The position numbers were made by a program, and so were the translations under genes. A stretch of 33,141 nucleotides of DNA from JANPJV01 sp031425695 (GTDB lineage Bacteria > Pseudomonadota > Gammaproteobacteria > Xanthomonadales > SZUA-5), in contig JANPJV010000230.1 of the NCBI GenBank assembly GCA_031425695.1, positions 1-33,141 of the forward strand, written 5' to 3'. This document shows, piece after piece, positions 32,009 through 33,141 of the stretch. The first letter of the stretch is position 1. Every line of letters begins with the position of its first letter. The notes under the pieces are model-generated. The model made no database searches and had not been told where the DNA came from. It saw only the letters and a list, made by a program, of their open reading frames with translations.

Positions 32009-33141
32009 CTAGATTTCAGTCACTCCGCACAATCGATTGCGACCACCAGTTTTTGCTTTGTAAAGCGCCTTGTCAGCTGCTTCTAAGAGCGTCGCGCTGG
32101 TATTGCCGTCCGCGGGGTAAGCGGCCACGCCGATGGAGGTCGTGATGCGTCCGAGCGGCACGCCGTGATGGGAAACCTCCATTTGCTCGGTGGCGCTGAG
32201 GATGGCTTGCGCTCGCTGCATTCCGATGTCGGATTCGACCTCGGGCAGGATCAGGGTAAATTCCTCGCCACCGAAGCGGCAGGCGATGTCCTCAGGACGG
32301 CAATGCGACTGGAGAAGTCGCCCGAAAGCAGACAGCAAAGCGTCTCCACCTGGGTGCCCATGCTGGTCATTGAAGCTTTTGAAATGATCCAGATCGAACA
32401 TGAGCACCACCAACGGGAGCTTGCGTCGGTCGCAACGCGCGATCTCCCGCGCAAGCGATGCTTCGAGATAGCGCCGGTTGTATAGCCCCGTGAGCGCGTC
32501 TCGAATTGACTGGTGCCGGAGGTCCTCACGCAATCGGAGGTTGGCCAAGGCAAGGGAAAATTGCTCGGCGGCCAACAGCACCAAATCAAAATCCGGGAGC
32601 GGGCCAGGCCCGCAGCCACTCAGGTACCACCACCCCATCAGTTCACCCTGAGCCGTCAGGGGCAGGCACATCGTCGCCACCGAGATGCCCGACTGAGGAA
32701 GCTCGACGTGAGCGCACTTGATATCCGCGGCAACGTCGTGACAGCAATAGGGCTTGTTTCGGCGCACCGCCCAGCAATCCGATGGCAACGGCAAGACGTC
32801 GCTGGTCGCCAGGTGCAGTCCCCAAGTGACCGACGCCTCCGCGTGATCCCTGGAGGCGCGGATCAGGTAAATCGTGCCCGATAAACTCGGCGCCAGACTA
32901 GACAGCGCTCGGCTCGTCAGCGCGAGCAGTTCGGCGGTGCCCTCACAGGTCTGGAGCATGCCCGTGTACTTGCTCAAAGCTTCCATGTCGCCAGAGAGCT
33001 TGCGCAAGCGTTCCTCGGAATCTCGGGCCGCCCGCTCGGAGGCTCGCCGATCGCGGTTTTCGCGCATCAACAATCGATAGACCACCGCCAGCATGAGCAA
33101 ACTCAACGGTATTCCGAGTGTCGCGGCTAGCACCAGCCGAT
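32009..33141 (-). CDS. GAF-GGDEF diguanylate cyclase, truncated by the window edge
   Basis: At least 377 aa are visible; the frame stays open to the right edge, so the N terminus is missing. A membrane span (PLSLLMLAVVYRLL) and a short coiled coil lead to a GAF-like domain (about 55-205 of the visible part). The GGDEF domain follows, with DxLTGLYNRR, LMFDLDHFKSFND and active-site GGEEF. A RPED placed five residues before GGEEF is the inhibitory I-site (RxxD), so product inhibition is likely. It would make cyclic di-GMP in response to signals received by GAF and a lost, possibly extracytoplasmic N-terminal domain. Convergent with eptA, no functional link seen. Confidence 0.88.
   Translation of the reverse strand, partial: RLVLAATLGIPLSLLMLAVVYRLLMRENRDRRASERAARDSEERLRKLSGDMEALSKYTGMLQTCEGTAELLALTSRALSSLAPSLSGTIYLIRASRDHAEASVTWGLHLATSDVLPLPSDCWAVRRNKPYCCHDVAADIKCAHVELPQSGISVATMCLPLTAQGELMGWWYLSGCGPGPLPDFDLVLLAAEQFSLALANLRLREDLRHQSIRDALTGLYNRRYLEASLAREIARCDRRKLPLVVLMFDLDHFKSFNDQHGHPGGDALLSAFGRLLQSHCRPEDIACRFGGEEFTLILPEVESDIGMQRAQAILSATEQMEVSHHGVPLGRITTSIGVAAYPADGNTSATLLEAADKALYKAKTGGRNRLCGVTEI

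Overview
The window looks like a junction between a plasmid-type replicon backbone (about 3.2-11 kb) and a set of chromosomal-type envelope and metal-resistance genes (about 13.9-33.1 kb). The bases are GC-rich, and the gene families (tripartite RND efflux, EptA and ArnT lipid A modification, Rep_3/ParAB/KfrA plasmid functions) point to a Gram-negative proteobacterium, probably a gammaproteobacterium of the Xanthomonadales type. That placement is inference from gene content only. No rRNA, tRNA or CRISPR array was seen.

Left part (1-12 kb). A large type III-restriction-like helicase/nuclease lies on the minus strand at the left edge. A compact replicon follows on the plus strand: five 17-bp iterons, parA, parB overlapping parA by 4 bp, and a Rep_3-family initiator. 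A second, looser set of four iteron copies lies beyond rep in a 735-base non-coding stretch that also carries nested inverted repeats, an 18-bp palindrome between direct repeats, and DnaA-box-like sequences. A minus-strand pair comes next: a Lon-like AAA+ ATPase and a SWIM zinc finger-DEDDh exonuclease fusion. A small serine recombinase runs divergently from this pair. KfrA, with its own promoter and operator, and a second stand-alone DEDDh exonuclease complete the accessory backbone.

Transition (11-13.9 kb). This stretch is decayed. It holds a probably frameshifted small gene, three related arrays of 8-bp repeats, a small unknown ORF, a secreted Ig/PKD-like protein broken by three frameshifts, and a 63-aa single-span ORF.

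Right part (13.9-33.1 kb). A long minus-strand series reads DgkA, LtaS-like phosphoglycerol transferase, PAP2 phosphatase, response regulator, histidine kinase, CzcC-CzcB-CzcA-like efflux, and CaCA cation exchanger. Overlapping or close starts and stops suggest one to three operons. Divergently, an ArnT-like glycosyltransferase, a response regulator and a histidine kinase overlap by 4 bp each and are followed by an EptA phosphoethanolamine transferase. The two two-component systems are clearly paralogous to each other. Together these genes suggest a regulated programme for cation export and for altering surface charge and phospholipid turnover (lipid A decoration, with DAG recycling by DgkA). 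A GAF-GGDEF diguanylate cyclase is cut by the right edge.

The strongest candidates for something little described are the AAA+/SWIM-exonuclease operon, the octamer repeat arrays, and the structured iteron region downstream of rep. Two others worth noting are the cation exchanger embedded in an RND operon and the kinase lacking a recognisable G1 box.
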